NCBI RefSeq assembly: GCF_003857055.1
Contig: NZ_QGSZ01000190.1
Span: 40,994 to 104,993, forward strand
Direction of reading: 5' to 3'
From: Micromonospora inaquosa
GTDB taxonomy: Bacteria > Actinomycetota > Actinomycetes > Mycobacteriales > Micromonosporaceae
Length of the DNA: 64,000 nucleotides
Part shown: positions 50,701 through 58,703 of the stretch, one piece after another
How positions within the stretch are numbered: position 1 is the stretch's first letter
Layout: every line of letters begins with the position of its first letter
The notes under the pieces: generated by a model
Told to the model about the DNA's origin: nothing
Seen by the model: only the letters and a program-made list of their open reading frames with translations
Databases searched by the model: none
Made by a program: the position numbers and the translations under genes

Positions 50701-51609
50701 TCAGTTGGCGGGCCGGTGCCCGGTCAGCTCGACGAAGGCGTCGTCGAGGGTGGACTGCTCCAGCCGCAGGTCCGCAGCGACGATCTGGTGACGGGCGAGC
50801 ACCGAGGTGACCGCGTGCAGCAACTCACCGGTGCCGGTCACCACCACCTGGCTGCCGGTTCGCTGCACAGCGGACACCTCGGGCAGGTCGGTGAGGAGCC
50901 GGTCGTCGACCGGAGCCGAGGGCCGGAACCGGATCCGCTGCTGCGGAGCCACCGTCGACACCATGCCCGCCGGGCTGTCCAGGGCGACCACCCGACCCCG
51001 GTCGATCACCGCGACCCGGTCGCAGAGCCGCTCGGCCTCCTCCATGAAGTGGGTGACCAGCACGATCGTCACCCCGCTGTCGCGGACCTGTTCGATGAGG
51101 CCCCAGGTGTCCCGGCGGGCCTGCGGGTCCAGCCCGGTGGTCAGCTCGTCCAGGATGGCGATCTCCGGGTTGCCCACCAGGGCCAGCGCGATGGAGAGCC
51201 GCTGCTTCTGACCGCCGGAGAGCAACTTGTACGCGGTGTTCCGCTTGTCGCCGAGACCCAGCTTGTCGATCAATGTGGCCGGGTCGGCCGGGTTGCGGTA
51301 GAACGACGCGTACAACTCCAACGCCTCGGCCACCCGCAGCCGGTCCGGCAATTGGCTCTCCTGGAGTTGCACCCCGACCCGCTGGCGTAGCTGGGCCGCG
51401 TCCCGGCGGGGGTCGAGCCCGAGGACCGACACCCCGCCCCCGTCGGGGACGCGCAGCCCGGCGACACACTCCACGGTGGTGGTCTTGCCGGCGCCGTTCG
51501 GGCCGAGGACACCGAAGATCTCCCCGGCCTCGACCGCGAACGACACGTCGTCCACCGCCACCAGGTCGCCGTATCGCTTGTGCAGTTTGGTCACCTCGAT
51601 GACCGGCAT
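50701..51609 (-). CDS. ABC-2 transporter ATP-binding protein
   Basis: A 302-residue ATPase of the DrrA/CcmA type: Walker A LGPNGAGKTTT (about 35-45), signature KLLSGGQKQRLSIALALVG, Walker B IAILDELTTGLDP, and a C-terminal regulatory domain of about 80 residues with the ELTGHRP end seen in DrrA-like exporters. The start at 51609 is the first gene of a five-gene operon with permease, kinase, response regulator and WYL regulator. Confidence 0.93.
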   Translation of the reverse strand: MPVIEVTKLHKRYGDLVAVDDVSFAVEAGEIFGVLGPNGAGKTTTVECVAGLRVPDGGGVSVLGLDPRRDAAQLRQRVGVQLQESQLPDRLRVAEALELYASFYRNPADPATLIDKLGLGDKRNTAYKLLSGGQKQRLSIALALVGNPEIAILDELTTGLDPQARRDTWGLIEQVRDSGVTIVLVTHFMEEAERLCDRVAVIDRGRVVALDSPAGMVSTVAPQQRIRFRPSAPVDDRLLTDLPEVSAVQRTGSQVVVTGTGELLHAVTSVLARHQIVAADLRLEQSTLDDAFVELTGHRPAN

Positions 51610-51704
51610 GGTGCCGCCTTCCGTCGCTGGCCTCGTACCCCTCAAGGGTTGTCGAGGTGGCCCGGCGGCGAATCGACCGGTCGGCGATGATCACCGGCGG
51701 ACCC

Positions 51705-51735
51705 GGTTGATCACATTCATCCGTCAACCGGTTGA
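51705..51735. promoter_or_regulatory. TCAACCGGTTGA palindrome upstream of the exporter operon
   Basis: A perfect 12-bp palindrome (51724-51735) plus a further GGTTGA half-site at 51705-51710 lie in the 198-bp divergent region between the ABC exporter operon and the EI24 gene. This is a good candidate site for the operon's LuxR-type response regulator or for another local regulator. Confidence 0.5.
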
Positions 51736-51807
51736 TGCGCAACGTGAGGAGTCGCTGCTAACGCTCCGCCCGGCGGATTCGATGACCGCTCGTTAGGCTG
51801 CTCGATC

Positions 51808-52599
51808 GTGGACGTCAGCAGAATCGCCAGCCCGGTGACCGGGGTCGTCGGACGTTTCCTCGCCGGGGCTGGGCTGCTCCTGCGCGGGTTGGGCCTCTAC
51901 GTCCGCAGCCCGGGGCTGATGCTGCTCGGCATCGTGCCGGCGCTGATCTCCGGCGCGCTCTTCCTGGCCGCGCTCGGCACGCTGGTGTACTTCGTGGACG
52001 ATTTCGCCGCGCTGGTCACCCCGTTCGCCGACGACTGGTCGAAGACCGCGCGCAGCCTGGTCCGGGTGATCGCCGGGCTGGCCTTCCTGGGGCTCGGTGG
52101 CCTGCTCGGCGTGCTCACCTTCACCGCTGTCACCCTGGTCATCGGCGACCCGTTCTACGAGAAGATCTCCGAGCAGGTCGAGCAGCGGTACGGCGGCACG
52201 CAGGGCGCGGTGGACGTGCCCTTCTGGTCGTCGCTGCGTCGCAGCCTCGCCGACTCGGTACGCCTGGTGGCGCTCACGGCGCTGGTCGGCATCCCTCTCT
52301 TCCTGGCCGGTTTCATCCCGGTGGTCGGCCAGACCGTCGTCCCGGTGATCGGGGCGGCCGTGGGCGGCTGGTTCCTCGCCGTGGAGCTGGTCGGTGCGCC
52401 GTTCTACCGGCGCGGGATGCGGCTGCCGCAGCGCCGGACGATCCTGAAGGCCGACCGGCCCACCGCGCTCGGCTTCGGAGTGGCGGTCTTCCTCTGCTTC
52501 CTGATTCCGCTCGGCGCCGTGCTGATCATGCCGGCCGCGGTCGCCGGTGCCACCCTGCTGGCCCGCCGCTCGTTGGGCCAGTCGATCGAGGGGAGCTGA
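51808..52599 (+). CDS. EI24/CysZ-family membrane protein
   Basis: A 263-residue multi-pass protein. LYVRSPGLMLLGIVPALISG, TAVTLVIGDPFYEKISEQVE and LADSVRLVALTALVGIPLFL fit the EI24 (CysZ-like) family. CysZ imports sulfate in proteobacteria, but actinobacterial members are uncharacterised. Four to five transmembrane helices are likely. The start is GTG at 51808. The macrodomain gene begins 1 nt after its stop. Confidence 0.85.
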   Translation: MDVSRIASPVTGVVGRFLAGAGLLLRGLGLYVRSPGLMLLGIVPALISGALFLAALGTLVYFVDDFAALVTPFADDWSKTARSLVRVIAGLAFLGLGGLLGVLTFTAVTLVIGDPFYEKISEQVEQRYGGTQGAVDVPFWSSLRRSLADSVRLVALTALVGIPLFLAGFIPVVGQTVVPVIGAAVGGWFLAVELVGAPFYRRGMRLPQRRTILKADRPTALGFGVAVFLCFLIPLGAVLIMPAAVAGATLLARRSLGQSIEGS

Positions 52600-52600
52600 C

Positions 52601-53125
52601 ATGGAGGTCACCCTGGTCGAGGGGGACATCACCACCCAGCGGGTGGACGCCATCGTGAACGCCGCGAACTCGTCCCTGCTCGGCGGCGGCGGGGTCGACG
52701 GCGCCATCCACCGGCGCGGCGGGCCCGCCATCCTGGCCGAGTGCCGGGCGCTGCGGGCGTCCCGCTACGGCAAGGGCCTGCCCACCGGTCAGGCGGTGGC
52801 GACCACCGCAGGGGAACTACCGGCCCGCTGGGTGATCCACACCGTTGGGCCGGTCTGGTCGGCCACTAAGGACCGGTCGGCGCTGCTGCGCGACTGTTAC
52901 GCCAACAGTCTCGCGGTCGCCGACGAGCTGGGCGCTACCACCGTGGCGTTTCCACTGATCTCCGCCGGCATCTACGGCTGGCCGGTCGACGACGCGGTCG
53001 GTCAGGCGCTGGCGGTGCTGCGCGCGGCCACCCCAGCGGCCGTCACCGAGGCCCGTCTGGTGCTCTTCGGCCCTGACGCCTATGCCACCGCGCGCCAGGT
53101 GATCGGGGAGCGACCCTCCCCGTGA
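52601..53125 (+). CDS. Macrodomain ADP-ribose-binding/hydrolase protein
   Basis: A 174-residue single macrodomain: ITTQRVDAIVNAANSSLLGG continues into GGGVDGAIH (ADP-ribose loop 1), and VAFPLISAGIYGWP is the second loop. This is the MacroD-type, probably removing ADP-ribose from proteins or hydrolysing O-acetyl-ADP-ribose. GGGGAG lies 8 nt before ATG 52601. It is paired with the EI24 gene and followed by a repeat-rich gap. Confidence 0.93.
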   Translation: MEVTLVEGDITTQRVDAIVNAANSSLLGGGGVDGAIHRRGGPAILAECRALRASRYGKGLPTGQAVATTAGELPARWVIHTVGPVWSATKDRSALLRDCYANSLAVADELGATTVAFPLISAGIYGWPVDDAVGQALAVLRAATPAAVTEARLVLFGPDAYATARQVIGERPSP

Positions 53126-53151
53126 TCACTTGCCTTCGCCGTGATCACTTG
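53122..53151 (+). repeat. Direct repeat GTGATCACTTG (two copies)
   Basis: GTGATCACTTG occurs at 53122-53132 and 53141-53151, overlapping the end of the macrodomain gene. Each contains the palindrome GTGATCAC. The first copy provides the gene's TGA stop, so the end of the gene may have been reshaped by this repeat. Confidence 0.7.
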
Positions 53152-53181
53152 ATGCTGAGTAGTCCAACACCCGCGCTGCCG

Positions 53182-53258
53182 CGTCGATCATGGAGTTGTG
53201 GTGGGTAACAAAAAGCCCGTGTCGCACCAAAAAAGGCACCATAACGCCATGATCGACG
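53182..53258. repeat. Palindromic element A (22-bp arms, 33-nt loop)
   Basis: The arms 53182-53203 and 53237-53258 are complementary with two mismatches; both carry CGTCGATCATGG at the outer end. The loop is unusually A-rich for this genome (AACAAAAAG and CCAAAAAAGG). It looks like a REP- or MITE-like insertion and is followed 22 nt later by element B. Confidence 0.72.
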
Positions 53259-53280
53259 AGGTTGGGCTGCGCCCGCTCCG

Positions 53281-53349
53281 CGATCTTGCACTTTCTGTTG
53301 CGAGATAGGGGGCATTTCGCGCATTCCGGCGACAGGAACTGCAAGATCG
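53281..53349. repeat. Palindromic element B (21-bp arms, 27-nt loop)
   Basis: Arms 53281-53301 and 53329-53349 are complementary with three mismatches; the ends read CGATCTTGCA and TGCAAGATCG. The loop has GGGGGCATTTCGCGC. Different in sequence from element A but of the same architecture. Together A and B fill the 297-nt gap between the macrodomain and XRE genes, which holds no convincing gene. Confidence 0.72.
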
Positions 53350-53422
53350 GCGCACGCCGGGGGAGATCGCTAACGAAATCCCGGAATACCGATCAGGTCA
53401 TCGTGACTGCGGGACGGTGCGC

Positions 53423-54154
53423 CTACGCCGCCCGTGCGTCATCCCACAGGGACTCGAAGTGCTCCACGTAACGATCAAACGGACCGCCGGCTTCCCGGCG
53501 TCGGAAGTGCATCGTTACCGAGTCCTGCCCCAGTCCCGCGCCGATGTGCGTAGCGACAATCGCCTCGTCATCGAAGACCCAGACGGACATGGCAACGTGC
53601 CGTTCTGACATTCGGGCGGCAAGGGGTTCCGGAGACTTCGCGATCTCTGCCTGGGTCATGGCGATGCGGGTCGCGAGTGTGAGGGGAGTTGCCTCGATAC
53701 GCTCTCGCGCCGTAGTGACCTCGCCGCCAGGGTCGCCGAGGAGGAAACGCACGTCGGCGCCGTTCTGTGCCTTCGCGCTGAGCGTGGTGGCGGCGTTGGG
53801 GACCTCAAGCCATACGAAGTAACTCGTGTATCCGCCGAACCACAACCTGGTACCCGCTTTGTCGATCAATTCGCGGAACAGCGAACGCGGAAGGTCCGAT
53901 CGGCGCGCGTACATGCCGACCAACTCACGGTCTGAACCGACCTTGACAGCGCGGCGGACGACTTCGGGCCATAGCACCTCTACATCCTGACCCAACACCC
54001 CCGCAGCCCGCATCCGGGAGCGAGGGTGAGGAGTGCGGCCTCTGCTGATCCACCGCTCAACCGTCTTCGGGTCCACCCCGCACTTCTCAGCGAGGTCAGC
54101 AACGGTCAGGCCCGTCGATCGTAGAGCGTGTCCGAGGGTGTCGTTTCGCGTCAT
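53423..54154 (-). CDS. XRE-family regulator with C-terminal DUF5919-like domain
   Basis: A 243-residue protein. Residues about 5-60 form a helix-turn-helix (LRSTGLTVADLAEKCGVDPK, TVERWISRGRTPHPRSR). The C-terminal domain (about 95-243) has LFRELIDKAGTRLWFGGYTS, VRFLLGDPGGEVTTARERIE, ERHVAMSVWVFDDEAIVATH and a final FDRYVEHFESLWDDA, resembling the DUF5919 group, with hints of a phospholipase-D-like fold. It probably represses or activates the two small genes divergent from it. Family recall is moderate; no ligand is known. Confidence 0.8.
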   Translation of the reverse strand: MTRNDTLGHALRSTGLTVADLAEKCGVDPKTVERWISRGRTPHPRSRMRAAGVLGQDVEVLWPEVVRRAVKVGSDRELVGMYARRSDLPRSLFRELIDKAGTRLWFGGYTSYFVWLEVPNAATTLSAKAQNGADVRFLLGDPGGEVTTARERIEATPLTLATRIAMTQAEIAKSPEPLAARMSERHVAMSVWVFDDEAIVATHIGAGLGQDSVTMHFRRREAGGPFDRYVEHFESLWDDARAA

Positions 54155-54348
54155 CGTAAGGGGACCTTTCCTAGACGTCCCCGATGGTCGCACACGGACG
54201 GTGCAGGCGTCCGATACGCGCTGAGACCGTGCAGTTGAGCAGTACCGCTGGTGGAGGCGACGCCCGGCGGCGGTGCTAGCCACCCAGGGCCGCCACTTGG
54301 GCGAGAACTCAGTGTGGCCCCTCCTAACGATCAGAGAGGAAGGCATCG

Positions 54349-54654
54349 ATGGGTGGCCGGGTGAGGGGATCTGCGCGGGAGGTGAAGTCGGGCGACGTGT
54401 TGCACCTGACCCGCGCGGCGAGTGTGCAGTTCCTCCGGCCGATCTTCGTCCGCGTGATCCGGCTTCCCGACTGGGTGACGTATGACGGCTGGCTCTGGAT
54501 TGAGGGCTACGAGCTGGGCCCGAAGGGCGAGGCGGTCGTACGGCGGTCGCTGTTCGTGCAGACGGCGGGGCTGATCTGGCAGGACCCTCCGCTGCCAGCC
54601 GCCCGGCCGACGGCCCGCCAGCAGGTACGCCGTGGACCGGTGAGGGTCGGATGA
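54349..54654 (+). CDS. Small conserved-looking hypothetical protein
   Basis: A 101-residue protein with SVQFLRPIFVRVIRLPDWVT, YDGWLWIEGYELGPKGEAVV and RRSLFVQTAGLIW, which read like a compact beta-rich domain. Similar small proteins are often encoded beside XRE regulators in streptomycetes and relatives. AGGAAGG lies 8 nt before ATG 54349. It overlaps the next gene by 4 nt. No function is recognised. Confidence 0.7.
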   Translation: MGGRVRGSAREVKSGDVLHLTRAASVQFLRPIFVRVIRLPDWVTYDGWLWIEGYELGPKGEAVVRRSLFVQTAGLIWQDPPLPAARPTARQQVRRGPVRVG

Positions 54655-54926
54655 CCGCCCGCCCTCGGCCGCACCTGCCGATGCGCCCCGCGTGGCTGTG
54701 TCGCAACTGCGCTGCGCCTTGGCCCTGCGGTCCGGCTCAACTCGACCTCATTGTCGAGTTCTACGGTCACTCGATCGCTCTGGCGTTCTACCTGGCCTCG
54801 TCGATGCAAGAGGCCGTCGACGACATGTTCGCCCTGGGTGGTCGCCCGGATCCCGCCGTGCTGCACACCCGCTTCCTCGGGTGGCTGTCCCTGGCCCGCC
54901 GATCGGCCGGGCAGGGTGATTCGTGA
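54651..54926 (+). CDS. Small protein with N-terminal Cys cluster
   Basis: A 91-residue protein starting RPRPHLPMRPAWLCRNCAAP, followed by WPCGP; the CxxC-x4-C arrangement could hold zinc. The rest is helical (LIVEFYGHSIALAFYLASSM, FLGWLSLARRSAG). Homologs in streptomycetes are sometimes labelled flavin reductase without support. It is coupled by ATGA (54651-54654) to the gene before it. Its stop abuts the stop of the convergent GNAT gene with no gap. Confidence 0.7.
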   Translation: MTARPRPHLPMRPAWLCRNCAAPWPCGPAQLDLIVEFYGHSIALAFYLASSMQEAVDDMFALGGRPDPAVLHTRFLGWLSLARRSAGQGDS

Positions 54927-55823
54927 TCAGGTCAGGTCGGCCAGGCAGGACCACTCGGCTGCCACCGGGCGGTAGCCCAGCCGGGTGTTGATGGCGAGCA
55001 TCGGTCCGTTCGCCTCGTCGTTCGAGGTGTACGCGACGCGCACGCCGTTCGCGGCGGCCCGGTGCAGCGCCGCCGCCTTGGCGAGCCGGGCCAGCCCTCG
55101 GCCGCGGTACGCCGGGAGGCTGCCGGTGAAGTCCGACCACATCCGGTCCCCGTCCCGCTTCACCAGGCTGAACGCGGCCACCTCCCCGTCGACTTCGACG
55201 GCGGTGCTGGCATCCTTGTCCAGGCCCAGGTTGTCCCAGACGTCGTACAGCCAGCTCTCGTAGCTGATCGAGTCGACCGGTACGTCGCCCGGCTCGTCCA
55301 GCGCCGCGGCCACGTCCGCCGCGTAGAGGCGGTGCGGGTCCAGTTCCGCGATCTGGCGCAGTCGTACGCCTGGGGGCGGCTCCGGCAGCGCGGGTGCCGG
55401 ATTCAGGTCGAGCGCTGAGAAGCGCAGCTCACGACTGGGCTCGTAGCCGTGCCGACGGGCGAACGGCAGCGCGTTCGGCTGGGCGAAGGCGCGGAGCCGG
55501 TGGACGCCCAGCGGAACGAGGTGACCTGTCGCGGTCGTCAGCAGCGCGGCGCCGATGCCGCGCCGCCGGTGCTCCGGGTGGACGTGCAGGAGGTTGATGT
55601 CACCGAACCCGGCCGCCGAGGTCGAGGTGTTTCGTTGGGCCGTCACCCATCCGACGACCTGGGCATCGACCTCGGCCACGAAGGCGACCCAGTCCCTTCC
55701 CGGTATTGGCTCAGCGATCATTTTTCTGGTCGACTCGACCCCGCGCACCTGGTACGGGTAGACCATCGCCCGCAGGGCCACCACGCCCGGGGCGTCATCC
55801 GGCTGCGCCACTCGGATCCGCAT
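54927..55823 (-). CDS. Tandem GNAT acetyltransferase
   Basis: A 298-residue protein with two GNAT domains. The N-terminal one has LLHVHPEHRRRGIGAALLTT. The C-terminal one has FTGSLPAYRGRGLARLAKAA and AYTSNDEANGPMLAINTRLG. It is not MshD, which is at 25712. The substrate is unknown. The start is 1 nt after the RidA stop, so the two are co-transcribed. Confidence 0.87.
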   Translation of the reverse strand: MRIRVAQPDDAPGVVALRAMVYPYQVRGVESTRKMIAEPIPGRDWVAFVAEVDAQVVGWVTAQRNTSTSAAGFGDINLLHVHPEHRRRGIGAALLTTATGHLVPLGVHRLRAFAQPNALPFARRHGYEPSRELRFSALDLNPAPALPEPPPGVRLRQIAELDPHRLYAADVAAALDEPGDVPVDSISYESWLYDVWDNLGLDKDASTAVEVDGEVAAFSLVKRDGDRMWSDFTGSLPAYRGRGLARLAKAAALHRAAANGVRVAYTSNDEANGPMLAINTRLGYRPVAAEWSCLADLT

Positions 55824-55824
55824 G

Positions 55825-56256
55825 TCAGGCCCCCATCCGTACGGCGGCGATGGCCTCGACCTCGACGAGTTGGTCGGTGTAGCCGAGCACGGACACCCCG
55901 AGCAGGGTGCTGGGCGGGTCGTGGTCGCCGAAGAAGTCCCGTACCACCTCCCAGGCGGTCACCAGATCAGCCTGTCGCGACGACGCCACGTAGACCGTGG
56001 TCTTGACGACGTCGGTCAGCCGCGCACCGGCCGCGTCGAGAGCGGTCGCCAGGTTCGTCATCACCTGCCGGGCCTGCGCAGCGTGATCGCCCGGCGCAAC
56101 CGTGCGCCCCTCGGCGTCGAGCGGGCACGCCCCGGCGGTGAACACCAACCGGGCAGGTGACTCGACGGTGGCCGCGTACGCGTACTCGGCTGCGTCGGAA
56201 AGGGCGGGGACGTGCAGCAGCGCGACAGGATCCGGCATGTCGGCGAGGCTAACCAT
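55825..56256 (-). CDS. RidA/YjgF-family protein
   Basis: A 143-residue RidA-type protein. ARLVFTAGACPLDAEGRTVA, QARQVMTNLATALDAAGARL and VVKTTVYVASSRQADLVTAW match the family, and the late VEVEAIAAVRMG ends it. RidA proteins hydrolyse reactive enamine/imine intermediates; the arginine normally found near the end (in VEIEAVAAR) is replaced or shifted here, so activity may differ. ATG 56238 is an alternative start. Confidence 0.85.
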   Translation of the reverse strand: MVSLADMPDPVALLHVPALSDAAEYAYAATVESPARLVFTAGACPLDAEGRTVAPGDHAAQARQVMTNLATALDAAGARLTDVVKTTVYVASSRQADLVTAWEVVRDFFGDHDPPSTLLGVSVLGYTDQLVEVEAIAAVRMGA

Positions 56257-56295
56257 GATCGCCCGCCCGAGCGACGCATTAACCGCCCGGCGCGG

Positions 56296-57303
56296 TCAGG
56301 CGGAGGCGCGGCGGATCAGCTCGGTGGGGAGCATGACCGCCTGCTCGATGGTCTCCCCGGCGGCCAGCCGGAGCAGTTGGCGGGTCATCCGGCGGCCGAG
56401 CTCCACGATCGGCTGCCGGACGGTGGTCAGCGGCGGCTCGGTGTAGGCGGCGGTCTCGATGTCGTCGAAGCCGACCACCGCCACGTCCTCCGGCACCCGC
56501 CGACCAGCCTCGCGCAGCGTCCGCAGGGCGGCGTGCGCCATCAGGTCGGAGGCGGCGAAGACGCCGTCGAGGTCGGGATGCTCGGTGAGCAGGTGGCGCA
56601 TCGCCGCCGACCCGGATTCCCGGGTGAAGTCACCGATGGCGATCAGCTCGGGCAGACCCGCGTCGGCGACAGTGCTGCGGTAGCCGCTGAGCCGTTCGAT
56701 CCCGGCGACCATGTCCTGTGGTCCGGCGATGGTCGCGATCCGTCGACGACCGCTGTCGATCATGTGCCGGACGGCTGCGGTCACCCCGGCCACGTGGTCG
56801 ACGTCGACGTACGGAACTGGCACGTCGCCGAGTGGCCGGCCGCTGACCACCACCGGGATGCCGAGTCGGGCCAGCGTGCCGGGCAGCGGGTCGGCACCGT
56901 GCAGCGACGCGAAGAGCACGCCGTCGACGTGCCGACCGGTGGTGTACCGCTCGACCCGCTGGTGCCCGGCCGGCGAGCCGGCGAGCATCAGCACCAGTTG
57001 CTTGTCGGCCGCCTCCAGCTCCTGGCTGACGCCCCGGATGATGCCGGGGAAGACCTGGTCGTCGGAGAAGACCCGGGTGGCCGCCTCCGGCATGACCAGG
57101 GCGATCGAGTCGGTGCGCTGGGTGACCAGGCTGCGCGCGGCGAGGTTGGGGACGTACCCCAACTCGGCGACCGCCCGGGTGACCGCCTCGCGGATCGGCT
57201 CGGCGACGGTCGTGGAGCCGTTGACCACCCGGGACACGGTGGCGCGGGAAACCCCGGCCCGGGCTGCCACCGCTTCGAGCGTCGGCCGCTGCGCCGTCGT
57301 CAT
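56296..57303 (-). CDS. LacI-family repressor of the beta-glucoside locus
   Basis: A 335-residue LacI/GalR regulator. The helix-turn-helix is LEAVAARAGVSRATVSRVVN, the hinge RREAV-type helix includes VPNLAARSLVTQ, and the sugar-binding core has VVVSGRPLGDVPVPYVDVDH and VPEDVAVVGFDDIETAAYTE. It lies 20 nt after the GH1 gene, in one operon with the importer. It most likely binds the GAGAGCGCTCTC palindromes at 61948-62007 and 17229-17244 and is released by a glucan oligosaccharide. Binding is inferred from proximity and the motif type. Confidence 0.9.
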   Translation of the reverse strand: MTTAQRPTLEAVAARAGVSRATVSRVVNGSTTVAEPIREAVTRAVAELGYVPNLAARSLVTQRTDSIALVMPEAATRVFSDDQVFPGIIRGVSQELEAADKQLVLMLAGSPAGHQRVERYTTGRHVDGVLFASLHGADPLPGTLARLGIPVVVSGRPLGDVPVPYVDVDHVAGVTAAVRHMIDSGRRRIATIAGPQDMVAGIERLSGYRSTVADAGLPELIAIGDFTRESGSAAMRHLLTEHPDLDGVFAASDLMAHAALRTLREAGRRVPEDVAVVGFDDIETAAYTEPPLTTVRQPIVELGRRMTRQLLRLAAGETIEQAVMLPTELIRRASA

Positions 57304-57323
57304 CGCGCCTTTCCCCCCGCTCG

Positions 57324-58703
57324 TCACAGCCCGTTCCGGGAGATCACCTCCTGGTACCACCGGGCGCTGGCCTTCGGTGTGCGCCGCTGGGTCAGGTAAT
57401 CGACGTGCACGATTCCGAACCGTTTGCGGTAACCTTCCGCCCACTCGAAGTTGTCCAGGAATGACCATACGAGATAACCACGCAGGTCCACGCCCCGGGA
57501 GATCGCCTCGTGCGCCGCACGGAGGTGCCCGTCGAGGTAGGCGATGCGATCGGTGTCGATCACCTGTGCCGGACCGTCGGGCGAGTCGGCGCCGGCCTTG
57601 TCGGGGAACGCCGCACCGTTCTCGGTGATCAGCAGCGGCACCCCGGGGTAGTCGGCGGCGATCCGCTCCAGCAGCCGGGTGAGACCGGCCGGCTCGATCA
57701 TCCAACCCATGTCGGTGAGCGGCCCGGCCGGCGGCAGGAAGTGCACAGCGCCCTCGGTGCCCGGGTACGCGTCGTTACCGGCGCCGTCGGGGCGACCGGC
57801 CACGTAACTCGGGGCGTAGTAGTTGATGCCGAGCAGGTCGATCGGGGCGGCGATCAGTTTCTCGTCGCCGTCGCGGATGAACGTCGGCTCGACGATCCTG
57901 GACACGTGCTCGCGGACATCGTCCGGATAACCGCCGGCCAGCAGCGGGTCGAGGAAGATCCGGTTGTGCAGGCCGTCGACCAGGCGGACCGCGGCGGCGT
58001 CGGCCGCGCTCTGCGGGTCGGCCGGGCGCACGTCCGCGGGGTTGAGAGTGACGCCCACGCTGCGCGCGCCGGCCGCCCGCAACGCCCGCGCCGCCAGGCC
58101 GTGCCCCAACAGCAGATGGTGTACGGCGGTGAAGGCCGCCGCCGCATCCCGCTCACCCGGAGCGTGCACGCCGTTGGCGTAACCGAGGTAGGCCGAGCAC
58201 CACGGCTCGTTGAGCGTGGTCCACACGTCGATCCGGTCGCCGAGGCGGGCGTACACGGCGGTGGCGTAGGTGGCGAAGTGTTCGGCGGTGTCCCGGTTGG
58301 TCCAGCCGCCCCGGTCACCGAGGGCCTGGGGCAGGTCCCAGTGGTAGAGCGTGACGATCGGGTCGATGCCCCGATCGAGCAGGGTGTCCGTGAGTCGGTC
58401 GTAGAAGTCCAGCCCACGGGGGTTGGCGGGACCGGTGCCGTCGGGCTGGATCCGGGGCCAGGCGACCGAGAACCGGTACGCCCGCAGGCCCAGCTCGGCC
58501 ATCAGCGCCACATCGTCGGCGTACCGGTAATAGTGGTCGCAGGCGACGTCGCCGGTGTGGCCCTGGTACACCTTGCCCGGCGTGCGGCTGAAGGTGTCCC
58601 AGATGGACGGAGCGCGGCCGTCGTCGCGGGCCGCGCCCTCGATCTGGTACGCGGCGGTGGCCGCCCCCCACAGGAAGTGCTCGGGAAACCGGAGTTCTTT
58701 CAC
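57324..58703 (-). CDS. GH1 beta-glucosidase
   Basis: A 459-residue intracellular GH1 enzyme: FLWGAATAAYQIEGAARDDG, acid/base Glu in TLNEPWCSAYLGYANG and nucleophile Glu in LLITENGAAFPD; GYLVWSFLDNFEWAEGY near the end is typical. It would hydrolyse imported beta-glucosides (cellobiose, laminaribiose or similar) to glucose. The start is GTG 58703, overlapping the permease stop by 4 nt. Confidence 0.95.
   Translation of the reverse strand: MKELRFPEHFLWGAATAAYQIEGAARDDGRAPSIWDTFSRTPGKVYQGHTGDVACDHYYRYADDVALMAELGLRAYRFSVAWPRIQPDGTGPANPRGLDFYDRLTDTLLDRGIDPIVTLYHWDLPQALGDRGGWTNRDTAEHFATYATAVYARLGDRIDVWTTLNEPWCSAYLGYANGVHAPGERDAAAAFTAVHHLLLGHGLAARALRAAGARSVGVTLNPADVRPADPQSAADAAAVRLVDGLHNRIFLDPLLAGGYPDDVREHVSRIVEPTFIRDGDEKLIAAPIDLLGINYYAPSYVAGRPDGAGNDAYPGTEGAVHFLPPAGPLTDMGWMIEPAGLTRLLERIAADYPGVPLLITENGAAFPDKAGADSPDGPAQVIDTDRIAYLDGHLRAAHEAISRGVDLRGYLVWSFLDNFEWAEGYRKRFGIVHVDYLTQRRTPKASARWYQEVISRNGL

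Noticed and set aside
53126..53344. 72-codon leftward frame with several cysteines
   Set aside because: It lies entirely in the repeat cluster and is built from the two palindromes; no ribosome site or recognisable domain.
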